Shown in pieces: positions 25,776 through 35,228 of a DNA stretch of 64,000 bases. Position numbers and translations under genes: made by a program. Numbering within the stretch: the stretch's first letter is position 1; each line of letters starts with the position of its first letter. Below the pieces are notes generated by a model that ran no database searches, was not told the origin of the DNA, and was given only the letters and a program-made list of their open reading frames with translations. The stretch is from Conexibacter sp. S30A1 (lineage in GTDB: Bacteria > Actinomycetota > Thermoleophilia > Solirubrobacterales > Solirubrobacteraceae), in assembly GCF_023330665.1 (NCBI RefSeq), contig NZ_CP097127.1:1922001-1986000 (forward strand), in the 5' to 3' direction.

Positions 25776-26258
25776 CTACCGGTCCGCGGCGAGCTGTGAA
25801 AGTGCGCGTGCGACGATGTCGCGCTCGCCGGGATAGGTGAGCGCGGTGGCCGCCTGCGCGAGCGGCATCCAGCGCGCCTCCTCCACCTCGTGGTCGTGGT
25901 CTGCGGGATCACCGCCGCCGTATGCGATCAGGAAGAACTCGACGCGCTTTGGGATCTGAGCGCCGGCGCGCTCGTAGGTGTAGGTGACCGACCCCAGTTG
26001 GCCGCGCAGCTCCCCCCAGACGCCGGCCTCCTCGCGCACCTCACGCAGCGCCGCCTGCTGCGGCGACTCGCCGGACTCGACGTGCCCCTTGGGCAGGCCG
26101 AGCACACGCACGCCGCCGGCGCCGCGCCGGGTCGGCACGATCACGACCACGTCGCTGCCGCGCACGACCAGGCCGCCGGCGCTGAACTCGACCGGCGTGC
26201 CGGCGCTGAGCTCGACCGGCGCGTTGGAGTCGTGCTCACGCACGGGCTCAGTAGACAT
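25776..26258 (-). CDS. Nudix hydrolase
   Basis: Hydrolase of nucleoside-diphosphate-linked compounds, 160 aa. The Nudix box G-x5-E-x7-REVxEEAG is intact (GHVESGESPQQAALREVREEAG). The substrate cannot be told; closest in layout to MutT/Ap4A-type single-domain members. It overlaps the crp gene by 11 bp and precedes the ASCH gene by 9 bp. Confidence 0.92.
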   Translation of the reverse strand: MSTEPVREHDSNAPVELSAGTPVEFSAGGLVVRGSDVVVIVPTRRGAGGVRVLGLPKGHVESGESPQQAALREVREEAGVWGELRGQLGSVTYTYERAGAQIPKRVEFFLIAYGGGDPADHDHEVEEARWMPLAQAATALTYPGERDIVARALSQLAADR

Positions 26259-26970
26259 ACGCCTCCAGCGCGCCCGCGTCGTGGATGGTCAGGCGGCCGC
26301 GACCCTGCGTGATCACGCCGGCTCGCTCGATCGAGGCAAGAAAGCGGCTGGCGGACTCGCGCGAGGCGCCAGCCAGCTTCGCCAGGTCGGCCTGTCTGAG
26401 CGTCACGATCACCGCGTCCTCACCCTGGCCGCCGGCCGCGTCCACCAGCTGCAGGAGCGTCGCGGCCACCCGCCCCTGAACGCTCTGAAACGCCTGCCGC
26501 GCGAGCCGCTCACCGAGCGCCCGCAGCCGCGCCGCGAGCGCCGCGCTGAGCGCGAATGCGAACTCGGGGCGCTCCCGCATCAAAAGCCGCATGTCCGCAC
26601 CACCGATCGCCACAAGCTCGCTCGGCTCGACCGCCTCGAGCGTGGCCGCACGAGGTTGAGCATCAAACAGCGAGCTCACGCCGAAGACCTCGCCGGCGTG
26701 AAAGTGCGAGAGGCTGATCGCGCGGCCACTCGGGTGCTCACGCACCGCGCGCACCACCCCTGAGGCGACGATGAAGCAGCTCTCTCCGCCGTCGCCCGCG
26801 TGGAAGACCACGTCGCCCGCGTCGTAGCGGCGCAGCACCGCGCGCTCGGCGACGGCGGCGACATCGTCGTCGGAGAGCCCGGCGAAGAGTGGCAGGGCGG
26901 CGATCAGCGCCATGCGCTCTCCGTTCGCCCCGGCCAGCGGCGGCGCGGCGCTCAGCACAGCTTCCTTCAT
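26248..26970 (-). CDS. Crp/Fnr family transcriptional regulator
   Basis: A 240-aa regulator with an N-terminal cyclic-nucleotide-binding fold (LFAGLSDDDVAAVAERA, GDVVFHAGDGGESCFIVASG, GEVFGVSSLFDAQPRAATLEA with the R-A-A-T phosphate-cassette position) and a C-terminal winged helix (RQADLAKLAGASRESASRFL). No Fe-S cysteine set is present, so a cNMP-type ligand is likelier than an FNR-type sensor. Heads the crp-nudix-ASCH operon. Confidence 0.92.
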   Translation of the reverse strand: MKEAVLSAAPPLAGANGERMALIAALPLFAGLSDDDVAAVAERAVLRRYDAGDVVFHAGDGGESCFIVASGVVRAVREHPSGRAISLSHFHAGEVFGVSSLFDAQPRAATLEAVEPSELVAIGGADMRLLMRERPEFAFALSAALAARLRALGERLARQAFQSVQGRVAATLLQLVDAAGGQGEDAVIVTLRQADLAKLAGASRESASRFLASIERAGVITQGRGRLTIHDAGALEAYVY

Positions 26971-27023
26971 CGCCCTGAGCGTAGAGCGACCTGCGGCGTG
27001 GCGCCACGCGACGGCATACCCCC

Positions 27024-27052
27024 TGGACAGGCGCAGCCCTTCGTGCTAGCTT
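27024..27052 (+). promoter_or_regulatory. Possible promoter of the 27063 gene
   Basis: TGGACA, 17 bp, TAGCTT; the -10 ends 10 bp before the ATG, so the transcript would be almost leaderless. The -35 matches in five of six positions, the -10 only in three. Confidence 0.35.
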
Positions 27053-27062
27053 AGCTAGTACC

Positions 27063-28109
27063 ATGTTTCTGACGCCCGTGGACCGCTGCGACCAAACCAC
27101 CTCGGACGAACCGCCCGAGGTCAGCAACCATGGCCCGAGCACCTCCGTGGTTCCGGAGGTGCTCTTTGAAGAGGCGCGGCAGCGACGCAGGCGCCGCTGG
27201 ATGGCGGGCGGCACGCTCGCGGCCGCAGCGTTCTTCGCCGCGACGCTGATCCTCGGCAACGGCGGCGGCGCCGGACGGGGCTCTGTGCCCCACGCTGATC
27301 CCTCCGGCGCTGGGTCCGGAGCGAGCGCTGGCCATGTGAGCGACCCCAGGCTGTTTCCCGGTGCGCCGCCGAGCGAGACCTTCTACACCGGCCCCGGCTC
27401 AACCTGCGCGCTGGCGCCCCGCAGTCGCTACCTGCCGCCGTGGTCGGGCTGCGTGACGGCCCGGATCGCGGATGTGCTCGGCAACGGCCGCGAGGACCTG
27501 GTGCTGACCTACTCGCGCCTGGCCCACACAAGCGTCGGCACCCAGCCGGCGACGCGCGACCACGGCCATCGCGTCAAGCTCTTCCGGGCCGAGCGGGCGA
27601 TGCTGCGTCTCGTACTGCCGGATGGGCGGATGCTCACCACACCAATCAGTTACACGCTGCAGGCGTCGACCGCCGCGAAACCAATGGTTGAGCGGGTCCC
27701 GGCGGCGGCGATCGTCGGCGTCGCGCACATCGGCGCCACGCGCGGCGAGCAGATCCTGCTGCGCGTCCAGCAGATCTCGAGCGGCTCGACGGCGATCGTG
27801 TACACCCCCTACCGCGGTGGTCTGGTCTCCGCCGGCGCGCTGCTCGCCTATGGCGGTGACTCCGGCGCGCAGGCGGGCTTCCAGTGCGTCGCCGGTAACC
27901 CGCCCCGCCTCGTCGCGCATCTCTACGCACTGCTGCACGGAATCAGGATCCTGCACGGCATCACGATCTACGGCCGCTGGCGGGAGACGTCGATCACCTA
28001 CGCCTGGCGCGGACCGCGGCTTGCCCAGATCTCCAGCGACACCAGGACCAGCCTGCTCGCCCCCAGCGACACCATCGGCGCCGCCTGTCTCGCGCCGCAT
28101 TCTTTGTGA
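27063..28109 (+). CDS. Membrane-anchored extracytoplasmic protein, unknown function
   Basis: Not recognised. The 348-aa protein has a cytoplasmic N-terminus (1-45) ending in RQRRRRRW, one membrane helix at about 47-66, a Gly/Ser-rich linker, and an extracellular domain with about four Cys (CALAPRSRYLPPWSGC, FQCVAG, GAACLAP) and the phrase IADVLGNGREDLVLTY, resembling an FG-GAP/integrin-like calcium loop. Its stop codon lies inside the 44-bp palindrome at 28102. Confidence 0.65.
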   Translation: MFLTPVDRCDQTTSDEPPEVSNHGPSTSVVPEVLFEEARQRRRRRWMAGGTLAAAAFFAATLILGNGGGAGRGSVPHADPSGAGSGASAGHVSDPRLFPGAPPSETFYTGPGSTCALAPRSRYLPPWSGCVTARIADVLGNGREDLVLTYSRLAHTSVGTQPATRDHGHRVKLFRAERAMLRLVLPDGRMLTTPISYTLQASTAAKPMVERVPAAAIVGVAHIGATRGEQILLRVQQISSGSTAIVYTPYRGGLVSAGALLAYGGDSGAQAGFQCVAGNPPRLVAHLYALLHGIRILHGITIYGRWRETSITYAWRGPRLAQISSDTRTSLLAPSDTIGAACLAPHSL

Positions 28110-28145
28110 GTTTGACCACCAGATCTGGTGGTCAAACTCACAAAG
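28102..28145. terminator. Perfect 44-bp palindrome between convergent genes
   Basis: Arms of 22 bp meet with no loop; the left arm starts CTTTGTGAGTTTGACC and the centre is AGATCT. It contains the stop of the plus-strand gene and ends 2 bp before the stop of the convergent LysR gene. Probably a bidirectional terminator, although such a perfect long palindrome is unusual. Confidence 0.75.
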
Positions 28146-28146
28146 T

Positions 28147-29037
28147 TCAAGCTTGGCCAGCGGTGTCGCGCAGCGCGCTGATGAACCCGGCCGCAAGCGG
28201 GTGGCTCTCGCCCGGCGGCAGCAGCGCGTAGACGTCACGGCTGCGACCGCGGCCAGCCACCGCCCGCAACACCACGCCCGGATAGTCCTCGGCGAGCAGG
28301 CCCGACACCCAGCCGACGGCGAGCCCACGGGCAATGATCCCGCGCGTGGCGATGGGGTCCTGCGAGATCGCGACGATGTCGGGCTCAAAGCCCGCCTCGC
28401 GACAGCACTGCGCCAGAAACCCCGTCGGCGAAGGCAGAACCCAGTGGTCCTGTGCCAGCTGCTCGAGCCGCACCGGCCCACGCGCGTCAGCAAGCGGGTG
28501 GCCGGCCGGCAGACCGACCAGGAAGCTGTCTGTGAACAGGTCGACACGCCGCGTCCCGCGAAGCTCACGGCGGGCGATGCTCGTATCCTGGTAGGCGAGC
28601 GCGAGGTCGAACTCTCCGCTCAGCACTCTGGGCGCGAGCGTGTCCGCCGTCACCTCGCGCAGCAGCACGCGCATGTGCGGGTGCGCCAGTCGCATCCGCG
28701 TGACAGCGGTCGGGACCAGGCCCGCCATCGCTGTGGGGAATGCGCCGATGCGCAGCTGCGCCCGCCGTTCACCGGAGAGCCTGGCGATCTGACGCTCGGC
28801 CAACTCAAGGCGCCAGGCGACCTCGTCTGCGTGCTCGAGCAGCACACTGCCCGCGGCGGTCAGCCGCAGCCCGCCGCGGGCGCGCACCAGCAGTCGTTGG
28901 CCGATCTCCGTCTCCAGAAGCGCGACCTGATGCGACACCGACGGCTGCGAGAGCGACAGACGCTGGGCCGCGCGCGAGAAGGAGCGCTCGTGAGCGACCG
29001 TGCGGAAGGTCAGAAGACGCCGCGGATCCATAGTCAT
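28147..29037 (-). CDS. LysR family transcriptional regulator
   Basis: A 296-aa LysR regulator: N-terminal winged helix (LLTFRTVAHERSFSRAAQRL, SQPSVSHQVALLE) and a periplasmic-binding-like effector domain (LRIGAFPTAMAGLVP, GEFDLALAYQD). It starts at ATG 29037 or 29031. It is divergent from an aldo/keto reductase, its likely target. An inverted repeat CATAGTC/GACTATG (29029-29035, 29070-29076) overlaps its start and may be its own binding region. Confidence 0.92.
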   Translation of the reverse strand: MTMDPRRLLTFRTVAHERSFSRAAQRLSLSQPSVSHQVALLETEIGQRLLVRARGGLRLTAAGSVLLEHADEVAWRLELAERQIARLSGERRAQLRIGAFPTAMAGLVPTAVTRMRLAHPHMRVLLREVTADTLAPRVLSGEFDLALAYQDTSIARRELRGTRRVDLFTDSFLVGLPAGHPLADARGPVRLEQLAQDHWVLPSPTGFLAQCCREAGFEPDIVAISQDPIATRGIIARGLAVGWVSGLLAEDYPGVVLRAVAGRGRSRDVYALLPPGESHPLAAGFISALRDTAGQA

Positions 29038-29104
29038 TTTCGATGCTAACCAAAAGATGTGTATTTGCGACTATGTGCAGCTGTCCGCAGAATCAATGCC
29101 ATGA

Positions 29105-30148
<1,044 letters not shown>

Positions 30149-30184
30149 GCAGCCCAGCACGGCGCAGGCGGCGCCCGGAGTGGC

Positions 30185-31372
30185 TCAGGTGGCCTGGTCG
30201 AGCGCCTGCTCCCGGCGCCGGCGCCGCGACCACAGCCACAGCCAGACGAGCAGCGCGAGCGCCAGCCCGATCGGTATCGCCAGCGCCAGTGCGATCAGCG
30301 CCACGCCGGCTGAGACAATCAGCACGCGCAGCGCGTCGTGGAGGGCGCGGCCGAGCGAGAAGACGCTCGCGCTCGCGCGGTGCACCACCGGCGGAATCGG
30401 CAGGTAGCCCGCGTTTACCTCCACGGTCACATCGCTGTAGCTGATGCGATGCTGAAGTGAGGCGAGCGCCCGCTGCCAGCGGGTGACCTGGCCGGCGGCG
30501 AGCTTGAGCTGCGCGTCGATGCTGTCTGTCTGCTGCTGGGTGGTGGCCGCCGCAAGCTGTTTGAGCAGCGCAGCACGCAGCGCCTGCGCGTCGGCCAACT
30601 GGCGCTGGTCGGAGGCGTACTGGTCGCTGACGTTCTGGCTGCCGGCGGTGCTCGAGCTCAAGCTCGCGTAGCGCAGGTGGGAGAGCTGGTCGAGCGTGCT
30701 CTGCAGGTTCGCGGTGGGGATGCTCAGCGTGAAACTCGCATAGCCGCCCCCGGCGGCGGTGCTCGCCGCGGTGACCTGCGAGCTCATAACCGTGCCGTGC
30801 TCGAAGCTGACAACGCCGACGATCTCGGTTGCCACCTGGTTGACGTGCTGGTTTGGGGTTGTGAGGTCGATCTGCGCCGAGCGGATCTGCTTGGCGCCCG
30901 GCACGACGACCGCGTTGGTGGCCTGAGCGGCGTTGGAGGCGGCACTCAGTGTCGTCGGGCCGTTGACGGCGCCGCCCTCCGTGCCGAGGACCGGCGGCCT
31001 CGCGGAGGGCGAGTAGCTGCCGTGGGTACTCGAAGGCGCCTTCTGAGCCAGCCCCAGCGGAAGCGCCGGCGCCCGGTGCTGCGACACGCCGCCCAGACCG
31101 CCACCAAGGCCGCCGCCGGTGAGCGCGACCACCGCTGCGCCGGCCGCCAGCGACACGCCCGCGGCGGCGACGCCAAGGCGGCGCGCCCAGCTCCGGCGCA
31201 TGCCAGCAGGGCCGCGCCCGCCGGCGCTCCGCGGCGCCTCAAACCGCCGCCGAACGCGAGCGTCGAGCGTCGCGGTGAACTCCTCGGCCGGCCAGTCGCG
31301 CACGCTTGCGAGCATCAGCGCCACATCGGCGTAGTCGTTCTCTTCAAACGGGGTCTCGTCAGACGGGCGCAT
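30185..31372 (-). CDS. DUF4349 membrane protein, probable anti-sigma partner
   Basis: A 395-aa protein: cytoplasmic N-terminus of about 55 residues (DYADVALMLASVRDWPAEEF), one helix around 70-90, a DUF4349-type extracytoplasmic domain (SAQIDLTTPNQHVNQVATEIV, YASFTLSIPTANLQSTLDQL) with a long coiled coil (DQRQLADAQALRAALLKQL), and a second helix near the C-terminus followed by basic residues. It overlaps the ECF sigma gene by 14 bp and its cytoplasmic part may hold the sigma factor. No zinc H-x3-C-x2-C motif is seen. Confidence 0.8.
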   Translation of the reverse strand: MRPSDETPFEENDYADVALMLASVRDWPAEEFTATLDARVRRRFEAPRSAGGRGPAGMRRSWARRLGVAAAGVSLAAGAAVVALTGGGLGGGLGGVSQHRAPALPLGLAQKAPSSTHGSYSPSARPPVLGTEGGAVNGPTTLSAASNAAQATNAVVVPGAKQIRSAQIDLTTPNQHVNQVATEIVGVVSFEHGTVMSSQVTAASTAAGGGYASFTLSIPTANLQSTLDQLSHLRYASLSSSTAGSQNVSDQYASDQRQLADAQALRAALLKQLAAATTQQQTDSIDAQLKLAAGQVTRWQRALASLQHRISYSDVTVEVNAGYLPIPPVVHRASASVFSLGRALHDALRVLIVSAGVALIALALAIPIGLALALLVWLWLWSRRRRREQALDQAT

Positions 31373-31904
31373 TGACAGCACTCCTCAGCTTCTGGACGGC
31401 GCGATGGAGCATCGTGCCGGCATTTGAAACGCTGACCCCCAGGACGGAGGCCAGCTCGGCGTTGGTCAGGCCGGCGTGGAACTTGAGCGCGATAAGCTCA
31501 CGCTCGCGCGGCGTGAGCGCAGCGAGCGCCGCGCGCACGGCGCTTCGACGCAGCTCGAGCTCATCGGAATCATCCGGACTCGCAAGCGCCCCCTCCGCCA
31601 GCGCCTCGGGTTCGGCCAGGAGCGTCGCGGTCCGGCGCCTGCGGCGCAGCTCGTCGAGCGCCGCGTTGCGGGCGATGCCGAACAGCCAGGCGCGCTCCTC
31701 GCCGCGCCGGCGGTCAAAGCGCCGCCGCCGCGCATAGGCGCGCTCGAAGGCGAGCGCAGTCACGTCCTCGGCGCTCGCGCGGTCGCCGAGCAGCGTGACC
31801 ACGTAGGCATAGACGTCATCGCGGCTCGAGCGGTAGAGCGCTTCCAGGCGCTCCCAGCCAGCCTCCCGCTCGCGCCCGCCAGCCGTTGCCTGCCTGAGCC
31901 TCAT
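31359..31904 (-). CDS. ECF-type RNA polymerase sigma factor
   Basis: About 181 aa from ATG 31904 (an upstream start at 31976 is possible). Sigma-2 region: LEALYRSSRDDVYAYVVTLLGDRASAEDVTALAFERAY. Sigma-4 region: LTPRERELIALKFHAGLTNAELASVLGVSVSNAGTMLHRAV. The overlapping downstream DUF4349 gene suggests a sigma/anti-sigma pair for envelope stress. Confidence 0.92.
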   Translation of the reverse strand: MRLRQATAGGREREAGWERLEALYRSSRDDVYAYVVTLLGDRASAEDVTALAFERAYARRRRFDRRRGEERAWLFGIARNAALDELRRRRRTATLLAEPEALAEGALASPDDSDELELRRSAVRAALAALTPRERELIALKFHAGLTNAELASVLGVSVSNAGTMLHRAVQKLRSAVNAPV

Positions 31905-32193
31905 GCCCCTACTACGCCGCACCCACGGTTTCGTCACAGGGGATGTCTGCACGAGTGAGGTTGGCGCTTCAGGCACCTCACCACCGTCGGGACGCGCTGG
32001 TCTTTGTCAAGCACCCCGCCAAAGAGGCAAGCGCAAGTGGGCCTCTCCCGGCGCCGGTCGAAGCGACCGAGGCTTCTCCTACGGGCGCCTGTTCGCCCTG
32101 ACAGGCTCTCCGTCCAGGCGATCGTCTCGCCTGAAGCCGCACCTGCACACCGCCATCGAGCGTTTCACTACCACGGGAGCCTTGACCGCGTCA
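31905..32193. other. Intergenic stretch without a recognisable gene
   Basis: 289 bp between the sigma factor start and the 3' end of the truncated isochorismatase gene. Codon usage looks non-coding on both strands; no intact motif or repeat was found. It could be the decayed flank of an old insertion. Confidence 0.4.
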
Positions 32194-32610
32194 CTAAGGG
32201 ACCCGGTTAGTCAGTGTTGTCTCAAACTCGACATCAGCTGCGCGCGGAGTCACGGCGATATTGTCGCCCAGCGCCCATTCGGCGACACGCGACACCACGG
32301 TGTGTGGAACTGATCCCGCCAGTCCCGGAGCGGCTGGGATGTCGTAGGTGGCGTGCGCGTCATGGGCGAGCACCACGTCCCAGCCGAGGTTCATCGCGGA
32401 GCGGGCGGTGGCGCTCACACACATCTCTGACAGCACACCGCAGACCGCCACGCTGCGAACCCGGTGCGCGGTGAGGATGCTCGCAAGCTCAGTCCCGCCA
32501 AAGCCGTCGTCGATGCTCTTTCGGATCACCTGCTCGGTGCGGCGTTCCTGGGCAGCGAAGTAGAGGCTCCAGCCAGTCGCGTACGGCTCGTCGGGCGCTC
32601 CGGCCGGCAC
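32194..32610 (-). pseudogene. Isochorismatase-family cysteine hydrolase, 5'-truncated
   Basis: The frame matches the C-terminal two thirds of an isochorismatase-like hydrolase: Lys in VIRKSIDDGFGGTEL, catalytic Cys in CGVLSEMCVSATARSAMN, and AHDAHATYDIPAA. The N-terminal strand with the catalytic Asp (usual ...DMQ/DVQ motif, about 60 residues) is absent. A stop codon directly precedes GTG 32610, and no upstream frame supplies the missing part. Probably a non-functional remnant. Confidence 0.7.
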
Positions 32611-32805
32611 TCAAGCTGCACAGGCGTGGGAGCATCTCGGTCCCGACGACGATCGACGCGGGCCGACCCTGAGCGCACCTCCGCGGAACTCCAGACCGGA
32701 CCGTCGCGTCGCGTCGGCGACCGATGCACGATCCTGCGTCGTCGTTGTAAGCGTGCCGAGCGAGCAGGCCGGAGTGGCGTAAGCGATCCCCGTCGTGGAG
32801 ACGCC

Positions 32806-33171
32806 TCAGTGGATCGGCAGCGGTCGCACCCTGACACGGTCGTCGGTCAGGCTGACCACCGCGCCACTCGTAAGGTCCGCCTGAACGTGAGGCAGGTTTG
32901 CCAGGATCGTTCTCGCCTGATGAACGGCTGTGCGGTCTGACTGCCGTAACAGGATCAAGCTGGGGAGGGTTGCGCCGCGGGCGGCCAGCAGCTCACCGAA
33001 GTCGGTGTCAGCCGAGACAACCACACGCGCACTGCCGCTCGCCGCCGCCATCACATCCTCATCGCTGGCGCCAAGCAGGCCGACATCTCGCAGATGCACG
33101 GCGTCGTGCCCGGCCTCTGTCAGTGCCTCCCCCACACGCGGGCTCACGCACTCGTCAATCAGGAATCTCAC
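32806..33171 (-). CDS. DUF5615 PIN-like toxin
   Basis: A 121-aa protein starting MRFLIDECVSPRVGEAL with the PIN-like acidic residues D and E at 6-7, further acids in GASDEDVM, and the central VVVSADTDFGELLA. DUF5615 proteins are paired with DUF433 proteins as probable toxin-antitoxin modules. Start overlaps the DUF433 stop by 4 bp. Confidence 0.82.
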   Translation of the reverse strand: MRFLIDECVSPRVGEALTEAGHDAVHLRDVGLLGASDEDVMAAASGSARVVVSADTDFGELLAARGATLPSLILLRQSDRTAVHQARTILANLPHVQADLTSGAVVSLTDDRVRVRPLPIH

Positions 33172-33398
33172 GCCGAGACACGGAGCGGGAGCTGTCGCTC
33201 GGTCACAGCCTCGGCTGCGAACTGAAGCGACGCCCGGATGTCCTCGTCAGAAAGCTGTGGGTAGTCAGCCCGGATCTCGGCAGCGGTAAGACCCTGGGCG
33301 AGCAGGCCAACGACCGTGGCCACCGGGATCCTGGTTCCCTGAACGCATGGGACGCCGCCCATGATCTGATGGTCGACCACTATCCGATCCAAGGCCAT
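33168..33398 (-). CDS. DUF433 antitoxin-like DNA-binding protein
   Basis: A 76-aa protein from ATG 33398: RIVVDHQIMGGVPCVQGTRI, then VATVVGLLAQGLTAAEIRADYPQLSDEDI, the typical DUF433 helix-turn-helix (IxGxPcxxGTRI). First gene of the pair with the DUF5615 protein, 4-bp overlap. Confidence 0.85.
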   Translation of the reverse strand: MALDRIVVDHQIMGGVPCVQGTRIPVATVVGLLAQGLTAAEIRADYPQLSDEDIRASLQFAAEAVTERQLPLRVSA

Positions 33399-33789
33399 AA
33401 CCCAGATCTTATGCCACGGCAACCAGGTGACCGGAAGCCTTGAGTGTTCCGGCCAAGGATCACGAGAAGTCACCCTTGATGTGATCATCGTTGTTCTGCA
33501 CGTGTGATCGCGGGTCGAAGCGCTTGGATAGCGTCACGGTCGGGTGGCGGCAGCGCGGCAGACATCGCCGCCGGCCGCGAAACGGCGCTGATGCGGGTTA
33601 GCGGTTGGCCGGGACCGTTGTTGCCGCTCTCCTCGATCTCACGACAACCGTCGCGGCCGGATCGTCCGGCGACGGCCGCACCCGCCAAAGGCGTCGCCCG
33701 CCGCCAGCGCGAGAGGCTCGAGGGAGGCTTGAGTGCCAGCACTCTGGGCGGGCCGCTCCTGGTCAAGGCCACCCGGTGATCGCGGAAGA
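33399..33789. other. Intergenic stretch, no supported gene
   Basis: Open frames of about 90-100 codons exist on both strands (33485-33793 minus, 33504-33779 plus), but neither shows a domain, a ribosome-binding site or typical codon bias. Treated as non-coding or decayed DNA between the toxin-antitoxin pair and the next gene. Confidence 0.45.
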
Positions 33790-34335
33790 TCACCGAATGA
33801 TGCGACCACGCGTGTGCGCAGCCAGGTACTTGACCGCGGCGTTGACCGACGCTCCAGCCTGAGCGAACGCCAGAGCACCGCCCGTCAGCGGCACGACGTA
33901 GGTCACGGCGCCGCCGTCCTCGGTCAGCCGAGCTACATAAGCCCCGCCGGACAGCTTCTCAAGCGAGCCTGGCGTTGATTCGATGGCCGCGATGCGGGCC
34001 GCGCTTCCTCCGGGCAGGCAGGAGCCGACCACGCCGGTCGGCACCTCAAACCCGATTTCGTGTCTTGGTAGACCGTCACCGATGACGTCGAAGAGACCCC
34101 GCTGTCCGTCGATGGGCCTCAGCTCCAGCGAGACCGGAACCCGCATGCGCAGCGAACACCGACCCCTCACGACCAGACTGGCGTACCTGGTGGGACCGAC
34201 CCCGGCGGCGACACCGGGCAGCACGAGTATCGCCACGACAATTGAGACAACGAGCATCACAATCGCCAGGGCACGGCGCTCGAGGGCCCTCACAAACCCA
34301 GCTGACAGGAAGCCGTGTAGCCCTGCAACCCGCAT
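33790..34335 (-). CDS. Membrane-anchored secreted protein, unknown
   Basis: Not recognised. 181 aa: short N-terminus with basic residues (ALERRAL), one membrane helix at about 23-45 (IVMLVVSIVVAILVLPGVAAGVG), then a beta-rich outer domain with two Cys (GRCSLRMRV and VGSCLPGG) that may form a disulfide. Stands alone between the toxin-antitoxin region and nei. Confidence 0.6.
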   Translation of the reverse strand: MRVAGLHGFLSAGFVRALERRALAIVMLVVSIVVAILVLPGVAAGVGPTRYASLVVRGRCSLRMRVPVSLELRPIDGQRGLFDVIGDGLPRHEIGFEVPTGVVGSCLPGGSAARIAAIESTPGSLEKLSGGAYVARLTEDGGAVTYVVPLTGGALAFAQAGASVNAAVKYLAAHTRGRIIR

Positions 34336-34454
34336 TAACGGAGTATGAGCTCGTCAGACCGACGGAGCAAGGAGCGAGCAAGCCACGGTCAGCTCGCCTG
34401 CCACCAACGCCAACCTCGCGCAGATCGGCCCACCGTCGGCGCGGGCGGCCAGCT

Positions 34455-35228
34455 TCAGCGCTGACAGCCGGGGCACCAGTAGGTGGTGCGGTTCTCATCC
34501 CCCTGGGGGCGAGCATGGATGCGAGCCCCGCAGCGCGGGCAGGGACGCCCGGCGCGGCCGTAGACCCTGGGCGGGGCGGCGCGGTGCCCCCTGGTACCGG
34601 ACAGAAGCATCCGCGGGCGGACCAGCTCGACCAGCCCCACGGCCTGCTCGTCGCGCAGCGTACCGACCGCCCGCCACGGGTCAAGCTGAGCCTCCCAGCA
34701 GCTCTCGGCCTTCCAGATGTTGCCGATGCCCGCGAGGATCCGCTGGTCAAGCAGCGCGTCGCCGAGCGCGCGGGCCTGGTCGCCCGAGCGCAACCGCCGC
34801 AAAAACGCCACCGCGTCGAACTGGACCGCCAGCACGTCCGGCCCGAGCGCGGAAAGGCGCTGGTCAAAGCGCCGCCGGCCGGCCGTCATCAGCTCGAGCA
34901 CCGGCCCGTCGAACTGGACCACCTCCCGCTCTCCCGCGCGCAGGACCAGCCAGGCGCGGCTCGGCGCCCGCCGCCAGCGCCCGCCGCGCTCGCGCACATC
35001 CCAGGCTCCGGTCATGCGCAGGTGCGAGTGCAACAGCAGACCGTTGTCAAAGACGATGAACAGGTGCTTGCCGTGCGTCTCGATCGCGCGCACGGCATGA
35101 CCGCCCAGGCGCTCGCGCCAGCGGTCCCTGCCGAAGCGCGCGTGCGTGTGCGCAACCTCCACCACCTGGCCCTCGAGCACCGGGCGCATGCGCGTGGCCG
35201 CCCACATGATCGTGTCGCCCTCAGGCAC
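34455..35228 (-). CDS. nei: Fpg/Nei-family DNA glycosylase
   Basis: Base-excision repair glycosylase/AP lyase for oxidised bases, 257 aa. The catalytic N-terminus is MPEGDTI (Pro2 nucleophile, Glu3), the helix-two-turns-helix block is LLDQRILAGIGNIWKAESCW, and the C-terminal zinc finger is CPRCGARIH...YWCPGCQR. MPEGDT rather than MPELPE points to Nei rather than Fpg. Its start overlaps the lhr stop by 8 bp, so the two repair genes are coupled. Confidence 0.93.
   Translation of the reverse strand: MPEGDTIMWAATRMRPVLEGQVVEVAHTHARFGRDRWRERLGGHAVRAIETHGKHLFIVFDNGLLLHSHLRMTGAWDVRERGGRWRRAPSRAWLVLRAGEREVVQFDGPVLELMTAGRRRFDQRLSALGPDVLAVQFDAVAFLRRLRSGDQARALGDALLDQRILAGIGNIWKAESCWEAQLDPWRAVGTLRDEQAVGLVELVRPRMLLSGTRGHRAAPPRVYGRAGRPCPRCGARIHARPQGDENRTTYWCPGCQR

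Noticed and set aside
33485-33793. 102-codon minus-strand and 91-codon plus-strand frames
   Set aside because: No recognisable motifs, no start signals, and the two overlap each other almost fully.
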